Below are positions 27,282-39,692 of a stretch of DNA of 64,000 nucleotides, piece by piece. Under the pieces are notes generated by a model that ran no database searches, was not told the DNA's origin, and worked only from the letters and a program-made list of their open reading frames with translations. Each line of letters opens with the position of its first letter. Position 1 is the stretch's first letter. This stretch comes from Paramecium octaurelia (Eukaryota > Ciliophora > Oligohymenophorea > Peniculida > Parameciidae). The stretch spans positions 316,886-380,885 of the forward strand of contig CAJJDP010000113.1 of NCBI GenBank assembly GCA_905182995.1, written 5' to 3'. Position numbers and translations under genes: made by a program.

Positions 27282-30200
27282 ATGTTAAAGTACTTTCATG
27301 ATTTATCTGATGAATACGCCAAAAGTACATACAACCCTCAAACCATGGCTGAGTGCATCTAGGGTTTGTATGAGTATCTGAAATAGGAAAAGAATGAAGA
27401 TCAATTCGTCATCAACAATGGAGGGATAAAACTCATCCATCAATCTTAATGGCACTTCGAAAAGTAATACTCAATCTGTTTAACATTCAATCCTCAAGGA
27501 GATGGAACACTCTTCTAATTTTCATCCTCTCATGTCGATGGCAAAAGAATAATCGCCAATGGAGTTCATTGTTATATAATGGCTGGTGTAGTGTTCTATA
27601 AGAATGTGTACCAGAGATTCAATCTAGAGAAGGTTATTGTAGAGGATAACTCCTCCAATAATAAGTTGGGGGACGCCATCATGAATGGATGGAACGAACT
27701 AATTATTTCACATGAATGTGGAAAACTATATTCCAGACCAAAGTTTATATATTCAATTAATCAGAAAAAAAACACATTGCAGATTGAATATCCCAAAATC
27801 AGGAATCAAAATCTGGAGATTCTCTACTTCCAACACATTTAGTGCAAGGTCAAAGAGATCTCCGTTTATAGTGAAGTCGTGGATCTCCATCTGAAATCCC
27901 CCTTTTATCAAATCTACCCATTGTACGATCCTCACCAAACCAAAAGAGTCAAAGACCGAATCCAGAATGTGGTCTATGAACTCCAAGGCGACACCAAAAT
28001 GACATCCTCATTGTAAAAGTATGATTTTGTAGAATACGGTGGTATCAAAATATTAATTCCACTCTTCAATCTAATTCAATATTATGATCACTCTAAAATT
28101 GATGACTTATTCCAAATCCTACTCTACACTCTATTACAGGATAGTCAGATCAACAAGAATCAAATTACTGATATGAAACTATTCCAATAGATAGCCTAAA
28201 TTATCATGGTGGACATCCCTAATCTCACTTAAATTTTACAAATCAAACAACAAGTGGAGGATTAAGACATATTGAATCAGCTCTTGCTATTGATTATTGA
28301 TGTCAATTTCATTAAACGAGTCACCGATTAATAGCAATATTGCATCTTGTTACAATAATTCTACATCAATGATCATCAACAATACTTAAAGGTCACGTCA
28401 ATCTAATATCTGGCTCAATTGTTGGTAAGTGTCAATCAGAAAAGCCAAATCCAAGATCAAATTCTATAAATTATGATCTATTCCTGTTAATATAACTTCA
28501 ATACATTGAAGGAACAATTCAAACTCTTTTTAAAGGTGGCTGAAGCATCAACAATCGAACTTAAAATTAAAGCCATCTAAAGTGCAACTAGATTAGTTTC
28601 GGACTTATTTAGAGATGACTAAGAAAACTTTGTTGTCTTTAGGGATCATAACATCCAAAATAAGATCCTAAATGACATCCTTCTTCTCTTGCAAACTGAT
28701 AGTATGGATTGCTTGGTGGCAACTATTACGTTATTGGGACAAATGCTTTATGGAACTACTGATCTATTAAGTTAAGGCATGATCTCCTACATTTCTAAGG
28801 CGATTTGTGTAACCAACAACTTTGATAGCTTATTGAATGCGTTGACTTAATTACTGAAGATCAATTGCTTAAGTGTTGAAATTCTTTAGCACCTATACTC
28901 TTAAACCAAGTAATAAAATATCCTCGAATACTATCTTAATTATGTCAAGAAGATCACAATTGAATAGTAACAACTCATCCTCTAGTAATATTCAATATGG
29001 TTTTTAGATCAATTGAAGTTTGAATCAAATGAGAGACTCTTAGAGATTTTTGTTTATCTTCTAAAATAGAATCCTCAATTCATGTTTTAAACTTTGATTC
29101 ATTTTCAAATTAGAAAGGATGTTTCAGCACTCATCACCGTAGTCACTGAAGCAATAGAACAGTTTAACGAGGCACAAATATATCAAGTCTAATAGATAAT
29201 GTTCCAAATTTACTTCTCAGTTCAATCGTTTAAAAACTTTGAGGTGTTCCTAACTAAACTAATTAGGCATGTGATCTCTTTAGAAAATGAGTAAGAACTA
29301 TCCAAAATGGTGGAACAAAAAGAACTGCCATTTGCTGTTCAGAAGATTATCAACTTAAGTTTTCCTCTTGATAAATTGAAAGAATGGCTACTCTATTTTA
29401 CAAAGCTCTTTTAATAGACTTCATCTCTGCGCACAGAAGCAAGTTAAAGCTTCATGATCTAAATAATTGATTTACTTAGAGCAATTCAATCATAAAGTTA
29501 GGACGAATAGGCCAAGGAGATAATTGAGTAATTCCTTACTCAAAATGAACTAATTCTTCAATCACTCACAGTACAATAGGTGCAAGTATTTGATTCGATT
29601 AAATTTTAAGAAGATTTTTAAGTTATCCAAGAGGAGTTGCTGCTTAAATGGACTCAAGAACAGTAATAGATCAAGATGAATCAATCAGAAGAATTATCTA
29701 AATTAACAGATGAAATCAATTAGGCTGCAGCATAGATGGAAGTATCTGTTTATAAATTGATGAATAAAACCAGAAAGATCAGAGAGAGGTGGTGTAAACT
29801 TTGGCACAATTTAAGAATTACTGTGTATCGACCAAAGGAGTGCAAATTTCAAGTGGATGAATAAATTGATCATGATTACCAATTCAATGGGAATCCTTAT
29901 TACATCAATAAGATTGAGAAGTACATCAACAAATGTTATTCTCGTCCAATATTAAAAATAAAGTTTAAGAAGAATCCTGAATTTGAGAATGATGTCCAAG
30001 TGCCTCTGGAGAAGAAGTAGCAGCACAAATGCTTCTGGCTTAAAAGTCTGTACCTCAAACAAGGAGGCGTCACAATAGGAGAGGACAAGATAACATTCTC
30101 CTATTACTCCTACTCTTAATAAGCAAACCACATCACCTTGTTGCCACACACAATACCAAATCACAAGCCATTCAAGAAATCGTGGAAGAGGTATCAAATT

Positions 30201-32155
30201 AGATGGCTGCACGAAAGGATATATATCAGAAATAGAAATGCCATTGAAATCATCTTCAAGGATGGAGAATCATTGTACTTGATCTTTTAGGACTAGGGAT
30301 TAAAGGAACAGATAATTGAGAAGTTGAAAATACAACCGAAACAATGTGATTTCAATAAGGTTAGCAATTTCAAGTATTTAATGTATTTGAACTTTCTATC
30401 CTGTCGATCCTACATAGATTTGACCAGATATCCAGTGTTCCCGTGGGTTTTGAAGGGAAATGCTTCAGATTTCGATGACAATGATATTGCATCAATACAA
30501 AACGAGATCAATTACAGGGATCTTTCTCTGCCAATAGGGGCATGTGGGACTGAGTAGAGATTAGACTAATTTATTAAGAGATTTGAAAATGAATAGTTTT
30601 ACTATGGAACACATTATTCTAGTTAAGCTTTGGTGTCCTAGTATTTGATCAGATTGAGTCCATTTACAGAAGCAGCCATATCTATATAGGATGGTAAGTT
30701 TGACATTCCAGATCGACTGTTTAGGTCTATAATGAAGTCTTGGATCGATTGCAATAATGAGATGGCTGATGTGAGGGAGTTAACACCTGAGTTTTTTTAT
30801 TTGCCTGAGGCCTTCTTAAATATCAATGGGTATAATTTCGGTAAGCTGTAAAGCAGCCAAATAGTAAACAACGTATTATTACCATTCTACTCTAATAAGA
30901 ATGCTTTTTATTTTGTAGCTTAGAATATGATAGCATTGGAGAGTGAGTATGCAATAAAGTTAAATGAATGGATTGATTTGATTTGGGGATACAAACAACA
31001 AGGGGCAGCTGCTGTGGATTCATTCAACGTATTCTATCCTTTAACGTACTCAAACTTCGATGAAAATAGCATAGAAATCAATGAATTGGCAATGGAAACC
31101 CAAATTGCCCACTTTGGATAAACACCAGAGCAGATCTTTTATAAGCCACATGCTCAAAAGAATCAGATAGTCGATAAGACTTAGTGGCAGACAATAAAGA
31201 ATAAAAAGTCATAAAGCAAATTGATCTACTTAATTTGTAATAAGAGTAAAGTAGTGAGCATTCAAGAGGACTTTACATTAATTTAATGGTAGATTGTTAA
31301 GAATTAGTATCAGTTTCAATAGGAAAAATTGGTGCAATTGCCGAAGATTAACTTTGATGCAATGATAAAATATGTACAATCACCCATTTTGGTATTGATT
31401 GAATAGTCAATAGTGTTGTTTGGTGGAATTAACAATGGAACACTTACATACTATAGTTTAGATAATTTGAAGTTGTAGGGAGTGATTGAATTGGAAAGTG
31501 AGATAATCAATAATCATTGTACGGTCACTGTTTTAGCAGCAAACAAGCAACAGAATATAGTGATACTGGGAACCAATAAGGGGTTTGTGTATTACTACAA
31601 TAAATTGCTGTAAAGCAAGTAGGACATAAAATAGGAGGAGGTACTTAAGGGTAAATATGTCATATATGACACAACTTCGCAAATAAATTCAATAGAAATT
31701 TCAGAATAGCTAACCATCTTTTGTGTTGGGACTCAGGATGGAACCATATTCTTATATAATTTGTACAATCGCACTCTCTATAGATTCATCAATCATCCGA
31801 AGGGGTTGCCTATCTTCTACTTAAAATTGAGTTATTCTCCATTACCTTGTGTTTTGTTTAGTTCCCATGATGAGCGCATTGTGGCGTATTCTATCAATGG
31901 GTTCTTGTTGCAATCACTGCAAGTCAAGGGAAACATAGAATACTTCGAAATCAGGAAATCTGCCATAAATACTTTGGTATGGAATCAATTATAATTTTGT
32001 AGATTGTCCTCACAGACAATAACGTATTTGAGTATCGATTGCCCTTTTTGGATAGACTATCTATAGTGCCTGCCCAAATTTGCACAAGGTTCGTTTAGGC
32101 AACAAAACAAATTTCAATTTTTGGTTGTAAAACTGGTGATCTGCGTATAATTTGA
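27282..32155 (+). CDS. BEACH-WD40 protein 1
   Basis: Large scaffold (about 1600 residues) of the neurobeachin/LYST/ALFY class, which acts in membrane traffic, lysosome size control and autophagy. An N-terminal lectin-like (ConA/LamG type) sandwich is suggested by GDGTLFQFSSSHVDGKR. Long armadillo-like helices follow, then a PH-like region (KSWKRYQIRWLHERI) and the BEACH domain: SNFKYLMYLNFLSCRSYIDL, TRYPVFPWVL, FYYGTHYSS, ADVRELTPEFFYLPEAFLN, LNEWIDLIWGYKQQG and VFYPLTYSNF. It ends in WD40 repeats, with a 26 nt intron at 31977-32002 needed to reach GCKTGDLRII. A paralogue lies at 39693-46613 in the opposite orientation. Confidence 0.93.
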
Positions 32156-32194
32156 GGATTTGTTTATGTAATATTTCATATACAAAATTATATA

Positions 32195-35100
32195 ATGTTG
32201 CATTCTCCATTGATTGAAGATTCGGACGAAAAATAACATGCATTGGTGAAACACAGCAAGACGAAAACCATCTGGATAATAGTTCGCTACATCATATCTG
32301 ACATAGCCAAGAGACCAAGATCTTTTAAGATTGGATTGTTTACGATCTATTTGGTAGTAACCTTCTTGGCTTTGCTCGAAAGTGCAGTTCAACTCTCTCC
32401 CTTAATATTTATTCAATTGGCTGAGACTCAATCTGGAGACAGCGACTTACTATTCACTCCCATGTCTTCACTTAACAAATCAATCACCTACGAATCCTCT
32501 TCCACATTTATCAACACCACGGAAATTAACGAGTATTTCAATGTGACTGATGGGATATTTGGATCATCGCCAAGATGGTTATTGACAGGTTATCTCATTA
32601 ACAATAATACCCATGTGGAGAAGATAAATCAGAAATTAAGAACTTTTGTCATCATACTCAATCAAACCCAAGAAATCAGCATAGGTTTGGGTCGCAGATC
32701 GACTCAAAATTACTTAACTGCAAATCAAGTCCAAGTCTCAGCTTCTACTCTCAGAGGACTGAATGCCAGTGTTGGTGATGTATTGTAGGTGAATATTGAT
32801 GTCGATGAATTGATCTCATTGCTAGATGGAAATACAAAAAATGGAAGCGAGGACTTTTTTTATTCATTAATCGATTCAACCATTAATAAACCTTTGAGAA
32901 GAATATTCGGAGATGACTTTGAATATCAGATTATTTAAAGAGAAGAAATCCAACAAGGAGCAGAAGATGTCGTGGCTCTTGCTGATTTGTTGGAATCCAA
33001 CCAAGAATTGAAAAATTTATCCAAAGAATACATCGAAGAATACATTAATAGTTAGGATATTCCTTAAGATGAGAAGAAATTATTGTTGGACATTATTGAA
33101 ATCGAATACTAAAGAAATTTAAGTGAAGATGCCAGAACCTTGGAAAGATTTGCTTATAAATTAAACGAAAGTGTTACTGTTTATGAAATTGAAATGGCTA
33201 TTTCCAGTCTGGTAGCATAAAGTGCTAATTTCACCTTTGACGTCATTGTCACTGAAAAGATTGAGGCACCCAGAGGAAAATGGCAAGATGGATTTAATGC
33301 CTTGTTGATGGATCAATAAAATGCAACCAATATCTTGGTTGAAGGACTCCTAACGAAATTTGAAGATGTTGTAATTGACAAAAGATTGAATGACGATTCC
33401 ACTATCGGAGCTGTTGCAGAATTGATACCAATAGATTTTGTAAAATCCGTCGTTTGGAATGCCTCTCAAAGGATCTATTTGCCAGATTACTCCTTATGTT
33501 AGAATCTTGTATTAAAAAATAGATTGCAAGTTTACTAAGACAAAAATACCATTAAATCAAGTATCATTGATATCACCAATTAATTTTTTAAAACAACTGG
33601 GTTTGATTATCCTGTGTCAGCATCTTCAACCCTAGCGACTGCTGTTTCAAATTACTTTATATTGAAAAATTTCATAGATAATCTCATAGCTGCAGCCACT
33701 ATGATTTTATTAATGCTATCAATTCTTTTAATTTATTCATTGATGATAGGTGATGTGGATGAGAAGACTTATGAATTTGGGATGTTGAGAGCCTTAGGAT
33801 TCAGAAAATCATGGTTAATTGTACTACTACTCTTCTAAGCATTAACATTTGCAAGTTAGTAATCACTATTCTATATTATTAGTACCAGGCCTATTATTAG
33901 CCTTGATTACTTGTTACATTCTTAACTCTTTGGTTTCTATGTTAATATTTGCGACAACTGACATGGTTTCCAATTATGTGATTGCGGATCAAGCATTGTA
34001 TCTAGCTGTAAGCTTAGGAATACTCATACCAATCATTAGCAATATCTTTCCTATCTAGAGAGCTTTATCGAAGACCTTGCGAGATTCTTTAGATTTATAT
34101 CATAGAACAATTCAAGAAGTGATGGTTAATGTAGTTAAACTTGAGAAGATGGGTATATCTTTGACCTAGACATTTTGTTCATTACTTTTAGTTGCCATAG
34201 GTTTTGTTAGTTATTATCTAATACCTATGGCTTTCATTTTTAATAATGTGACCTTGGCCTTAAACATTATCAATGTCATCTTCATTATCATGATCATAGG
34301 ATTCATGCTACTAGTCAACTTGTTTTAAGGGCCATTGGAAAGAGCCATCCTGAATTGTATCTTATGGATTTGTAAATTCGATAGAAATCTTAAATAGATA
34401 ATTTTTAAGAATTTATCAGGTCATGCAAGCAGAAATTGGAAGACTACATTCATGTATTCACTCGCCCTCTCATTTATTCTATTTGCAGGAGCATCCCTGA
34501 CCCTGGATTCCAAAGTAATTGGTGATGCATTGCAATCAGCTTTAGGAGGAGATGTGACTGTTATGGTAATGCCAACTGATAAAATTGGTTTGGATGAATA
34601 TGAAATACGAAAACATTTAGAGAGTGAAATGATGAGAGATAAAACATTAATTCAGGATTATTCATTTAATGCCATTTTGTTGACTCATTTTCCATTTTTA
34701 GGAGGAATTTAATGGTTTACAACAATGGCAACGTTTCCATGGGCAAGAATACGATTAGGAGGAGTGGAACCAAACTACTTAGAAACCATCATGTAGGAAT
34801 ATTATTTGCCTGACGATTATGACGATTAGGTTTCATATCCAAAATTAAAGAGTGGAAAGAAAGATGGAGTATATGGTCTTTATGATAGGAGTGGCAATCT
34901 GGATATTGAGAGTGAAGAGGATGTGAAAAAGGTGATTACTTAAATGAACATACGAGATAGTTACTACAAGGGTCTCAATATATCCAGACCAAATGTTAGA
35001 ATAGAAGAAGATAGAGAAATCAATATCATCATTCCATAAGGCTACAAATACGAAATTTCAATTGATGTTAACACTCCATCCTTGATTTGGTGGGGAAGAT

Positions 35101-35885
35101 ACTATCGAATTAATGTTAGACATACTGCCTCAAAGGTACCTGGCTTTGAGTTCTCATCCTACAGATAAGTTACTTAGTTTGGATAAGGAATCATTTCTAT
35201 GCCTGACTAATTATATATGGTCAATAGTTATCTTAGAGGAGATATCCGCAACATATCTAGTATTCAATAACCGTATGTGAGAGAATATTTGAGTAATTTA
35301 CCAAAAGGATTAACATATGGATTGCCGAAAACAAGCTTGAGAGTTAAATTTGCAAGACAGACTAGTAAGACTGAAAGGGTGGATTTTTGTAATCGGTTAA
35401 GAAACTATTTTAGAAATGATTAAACATTACTATTCGACGTGAAAACTTTAAAAGAAGAAGCAGAGAATGCCTTCTTTTATATTCAAATCCTAAACATAGT
35501 CGTTGCTGTGATTGCCCTTACGTTGTCATTCTTTTTAATTCTAATTTCATTCGTTGGAAATGTCAAAGACAATTCATGGGAATTTGGAGTCCTTCGAGCT
35601 ATTGGATTAAATAAAAAACAACTTACTAGAATCTACATTTATGAGGCAATCTCCTTAATCACCGCATCTGGATTACTTGGTACTTTCATTGGGATCTCTT
35701 TGGCCATTTTACTGACCCTCCAAATTCTCATGTTCATAGAATTACCTTTTGTGTTGATGTTCCCAACAGCTACATTTCTAATTACTTGTCTTGGAGGATT
35801 TGTCACAGCCATAGTTGCCAGTTACCTAGCAGTCTTGGATATGAAAGATAAAAGCATTTCAGTCATTTTAAAGGGTCTATTGTGA
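32195..35885 (+). CDS. FtsX-type (ABC3) permease, paralogue 1
   Basis: Multi-pass membrane protein of about 1210 residues with two FtsX/MacB-type permease modules and no ATPase domain. After a cytosolic head comes RYIISDIAKRPRSFKIGLF and the first membrane helix, a large extracellular domain with several N-glycosylation sites, then the helical module with MIGDVDEKTYEFGMLRALGF and WLIVLLLFQALTF. The second half repeats the plan: a helix at FMYSLALSFILFAG, a soluble domain, then SWEFGVLRAIGLNKKQLTRI and two further helices, ending ISVILKGLL. One intron at 33855-33882 (28 nt) was removed. The partner and substrate are unknown. Start ATG 32195 lies 39 bp after the BEACH stop. Tandem twin at 35935. 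Confidence 0.88.
33707..33917 (+). repeat. Near-identical tract shared with FtsX paralogue 2 (copy A)
   Basis: 211 bp that match 37442-37652 with 3 mismatches, including an identical 28 nt intron, while flanking sequence of the two genes is strongly diverged. The tract covers the EFGMLRALGF motif and its following helix. Confidence 0.95.
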
Positions 35886-35934
35886 TAATTTTTTAATGTT
35901 TCTAACAAAATAATGATAAATATTAATACTTTGA

Positions 35935-38900
35935 ATGGCTTAACCCAATGAAGATCAACCTACTTTAGCTGACATGCAATCGATCCAACCTCAAAGACTG
36001 ATCCGACTCTTTTTTAAATACATCTTTTCCGATATTGCCAAGAGGCCACGTTCTTTCAAGATTGGATTATTCTCAACTTATATTGTAATTGCATTTCTGG
36101 GATTACTGTAATGTTTAAAAAGTCTAAGTCCTTTTTTGTTTCTTCAATTGGCTGAAACCTCTGTTGGGGATGCAGATCTACAATTTTTACCCAAAAATCT
36201 GGCTAGCAAAAATGAATTCAGGCTCATCAACATAACAGAATTACGCCAAGTAATCTATTCATTCTATTTAGTATACTACTTAAATTGACGAATTCCTAGA
36301 TGTTTCCCCAAGATGGCTGTTTATGTGTGATATCTACAATCCCAAAACATCACTTAATTTGACTTCCTTTTTTATGATTCTAGATTCCCAACTTGAAAAC
36401 AGCATAGGCCTTGGTCGAAGATTAGACACAGACATCATCACTTCTAATTAAATTTATATCTCCAGCACGCTCTAAAAAGGACTGGGTGTTCAAATTGGAG
36501 ACACTATTCAAATTAGATTTAGCGTTCTTCAATTTCTCAAACACTTTGGATTCAACGACAAAGAAGGTGAATCTAAGAATAATCTAAGAGAATCTTTCAA
36601 ACGGTTCTTAAATGACCTATTGCAAATTTCTGATGATGATATATTACATAGGAAATTTGATGTTGCAACTATGTTGAAATATGCCAAAGAATATAAATAT
36701 TATGTTAATGATTTAGAAGCATCTGAATGGAAGAAAAATCAGACTAAAAAAAGTTTAGTTTAATCAATTTATAGTTAAAACATAACAACTCATTAGAAGA
36801 AGTTAGCTAAACGAATGATTGAATACTTATTTACTAGAAATTTGACGAACGATGCCAAAAGCATTTATCGATTTGTTTTAAGGTTATCAAAATTTACTTA
36901 AGAAATCACTATTTCATAAATAGAGGATGGCATATTTGATATCGCCTTTGAAATGGCTGAATTTGAATTAAATTTTTCAGTTTATCAAAGTGTCCAATCC
37001 CCAAAAGGAAAATGGACAGAAGCTTTAGGATAGATGGTATTCATGGATTATAAAAATGCAACTGACTTATTTTCAGATGCCATTCTCGATAGATTTGATG
37101 CTGTAATTAAATAAAAGAGAAAGTATGACTAAGGTATGGCAGGAGCGGTATCATAATTAATTCCTGTTAAAGAGACTAGAAATTCTGTCAGAGACAAGCT
37201 AAAACTTTTTTAACTATAGGAGTATTCTCTGATGGCCAATGTGGTATTCTAAAATAAATATCCAAAATATGAGACTCCAGAAAATGCAAAAGCCGCAGTC
37301 ATTTCATCAACAAATCAATTTTACTCTATTGCTGGGTATGACTATCCTGTGCAAATTATGGCACCATTAGGTTTTATCATTGAACTATATCATTTAATAA
37401 AGCACTTCATTGAGACTCTGATTGAAGTGGCAACTATAATCTTATTAATGCTATCAATTCTTTTAATTTATTCATTGATGATAGGCGATGTGGATGAGAA
37501 GACTTATGAATTTGGAATGTTGAGAGCCTTAGGATTCAGAAAATCATGGTTAATTGTACTACTACTATTCTAAGCATTAACATTTGCAAGTTAGTAATCA
37601 CTATTCTATATTATTAGTACCAGGCCTATTATTAGCCTTGATTACTTGTTACCTATTAAATGCCTTAATTTCTATGTATATATTTGATATGTCTCTTTTG
37701 ATTTCCTCATATAGTATTCCTCTTTATGCTTTGATTGTTCAAATAAGCATAGGAATCTGTATGCCTATTGTTAGCAATATCTTACCAATTAAATAGGCTT
37801 TATCGACAACACTTAGGGATTCCTTAAATCTATTTCATAAGGTTGTCAGCAACATAGTAGTAACAGTTATGAGACTTGAAAAGATAGGGATAAGTTTAAA
37901 TTAAACAATTTATTCCATAATGCTAATATCAATAGGATTTATAAGTTATTACGTCATTCCTATGAATATAATTTATTAAAATATTGGACTTGCTATTTTT
38001 GTATTAAATATTGTATTTGTAACTATGTTAGTAGGTGTAACAATGATAATCAATTTGGTTCAAAAAATAGTTGAAAAATATCTTCTCTATTTGATATTAT
38101 GTCTGAAACCATCAGATTAAAATTTGAAACCCGTAATCTTAAATAATTTAAAAAGTCATCAGAATAGGAATGCAAAAACAACCCTTATGTACTCGCTTGG
38201 TTTGTCTTTGATTATATTCACAGGATCTTCATTTGCGATTATGAGCTAGATGATGTAAAATTACATCAAAATAAGCACAGCAGCAGATATTCGTATTTTT
38301 GATGTCTCCAAAAAGTTTGGTTTAGATGAGTAACGATTAAGACAGCATCTTGCATGGGAACAAAAGAATGACTCTACTTTAATCCGAGATTATACATTTT
38401 GTGCATTACCTTTGAATGATTATCCTGGTATCTAAAATCACTTTTAAATCTCACCATTATCTCGTTTTCCTAGAAACAATATCATATTGCAACCAGTCGA
38501 GAAAAACTTACTGAATTCAATCACATAAGATTATTATCAACCAACTGAGTATGATACTGAATCGCATGATGTTAAATATTTGGACAATGGTGTAAGAGAT
38601 GGAATATATGATTTATATAATAGGGACTCTAATTTTGATATGAAATAACAGAAGGATATCTCTGGAATAAAATCCAATTCCAAACTTTATTAGATATTTG
38701 AACCAAAATAGAAAACTATAAAAATAGATAGGGAAATAAATATAATAATTCCAGAAGGCTATAGAAATGCAGGTAGTTTAAGTGTTAATACACCTGCATT
38801 GCTTACAATTAGGAATAAGGAGTACAGGATAGAGAAGAGATTGAAAATTAGGCATATGGCAACTAAGATACCAAATTTTGACTTTAGTGCTTATGCTACA

Positions 38901-39638
38901 GTTGTATTTTTTGGACAAGGACTGATAACTATGGAGGATGCAGAATTATTATTAAAAGAGATGCTAAACAATAGAGCGGTAAGAAAGAGTAGCAAATATA
39001 AGAAAATTATACAATTTATAGAGTAATTACCTAAGAATTTAAGTTTCGGCTTGCCTAAAGATTAATTGTTTATAAAGTTTAATAGAGAAACAACTAGGGA
39101 AGAAAGATTGGATTTTAGTAATCGGTTGAGAAATTATTTCACAAATGATTAAATTTATTTGATAGATTCTCAAGAGCTGATGAGAACTTTTGATGAAGTG
39201 TTTACATATTTTGAGATATTTAATGCCGTGGTTGCAGCTATTGCATTGATTCTGTCCTTTTTCTTACTTTTAATATCATTTATTAGCAATGTAAGAAATA
39301 ATTGCTGGGAAATAGGTATCTTAAGAGCAATTGGGTTACAAGAAGTAAGATTATTATAATTACATTAGGTTTAAATTTAAAAGGTGTTTATATATGAATC
39401 TATATCACTGATAGTATCTTCAGGTATAATAGGTTCTTTAGTTGGATTCATAATAGCATCTACTTTTGCAATGTAAATAGCCACTTTTTCGGAAAGTTAG
39501 TATAAACTAGCATTTCCTTTGTATACTTTTCTTTTTACTTTCCTTGGTGGTATTTTGATTGCGGTGGCTTCGAGTTATTTGGCTGTAAGGTAATTAAAGA
39601 ATAAAGAAATTGCATCCATTTTAAAAAATTAGATTTGA
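35935..39638 (+). CDS. FtsX-type (ABC3) permease, paralogue 2
   Basis: Tandem duplicate of the preceding permease, same size and layout. It starts MAQPNEDQPTLADMQSIQP, then RLIRLFFKYIFSDIAKRPRS and KIGLF. The first FtsX module carries MIGDVDEKTYEFGMLRALGF, the second CWEIGILRAIGLQE and VFIYESISLIVSS; the end is KNKEIASILKNQI. Introns: 22 nt near 36249-36270, 28 nt at 37590-37617 (same place and sequence as in paralogue 1), and 24 nt at 39345-39368. The soluble domains share only scattered identity with paralogue 1 (IGLGRR, APRGKW/SPKGKW), so the duplication is old, unlike the conserved tract. It converges on BEACH gene 2 with 54 bp between stops. Confidence 0.88.
37442..37652 (+). repeat. Near-identical tract shared with FtsX paralogue 1 (copy B)
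   Basis: Partner of 33707-33917, same orientation, offset 3735 bp, three single-base differences over 211 bp. Confidence 0.95.
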
Positions 39639-39692
39639 TAATATTTTGTAGAATAATAATAACAATTTATGATATTGATATACATTTAAATC

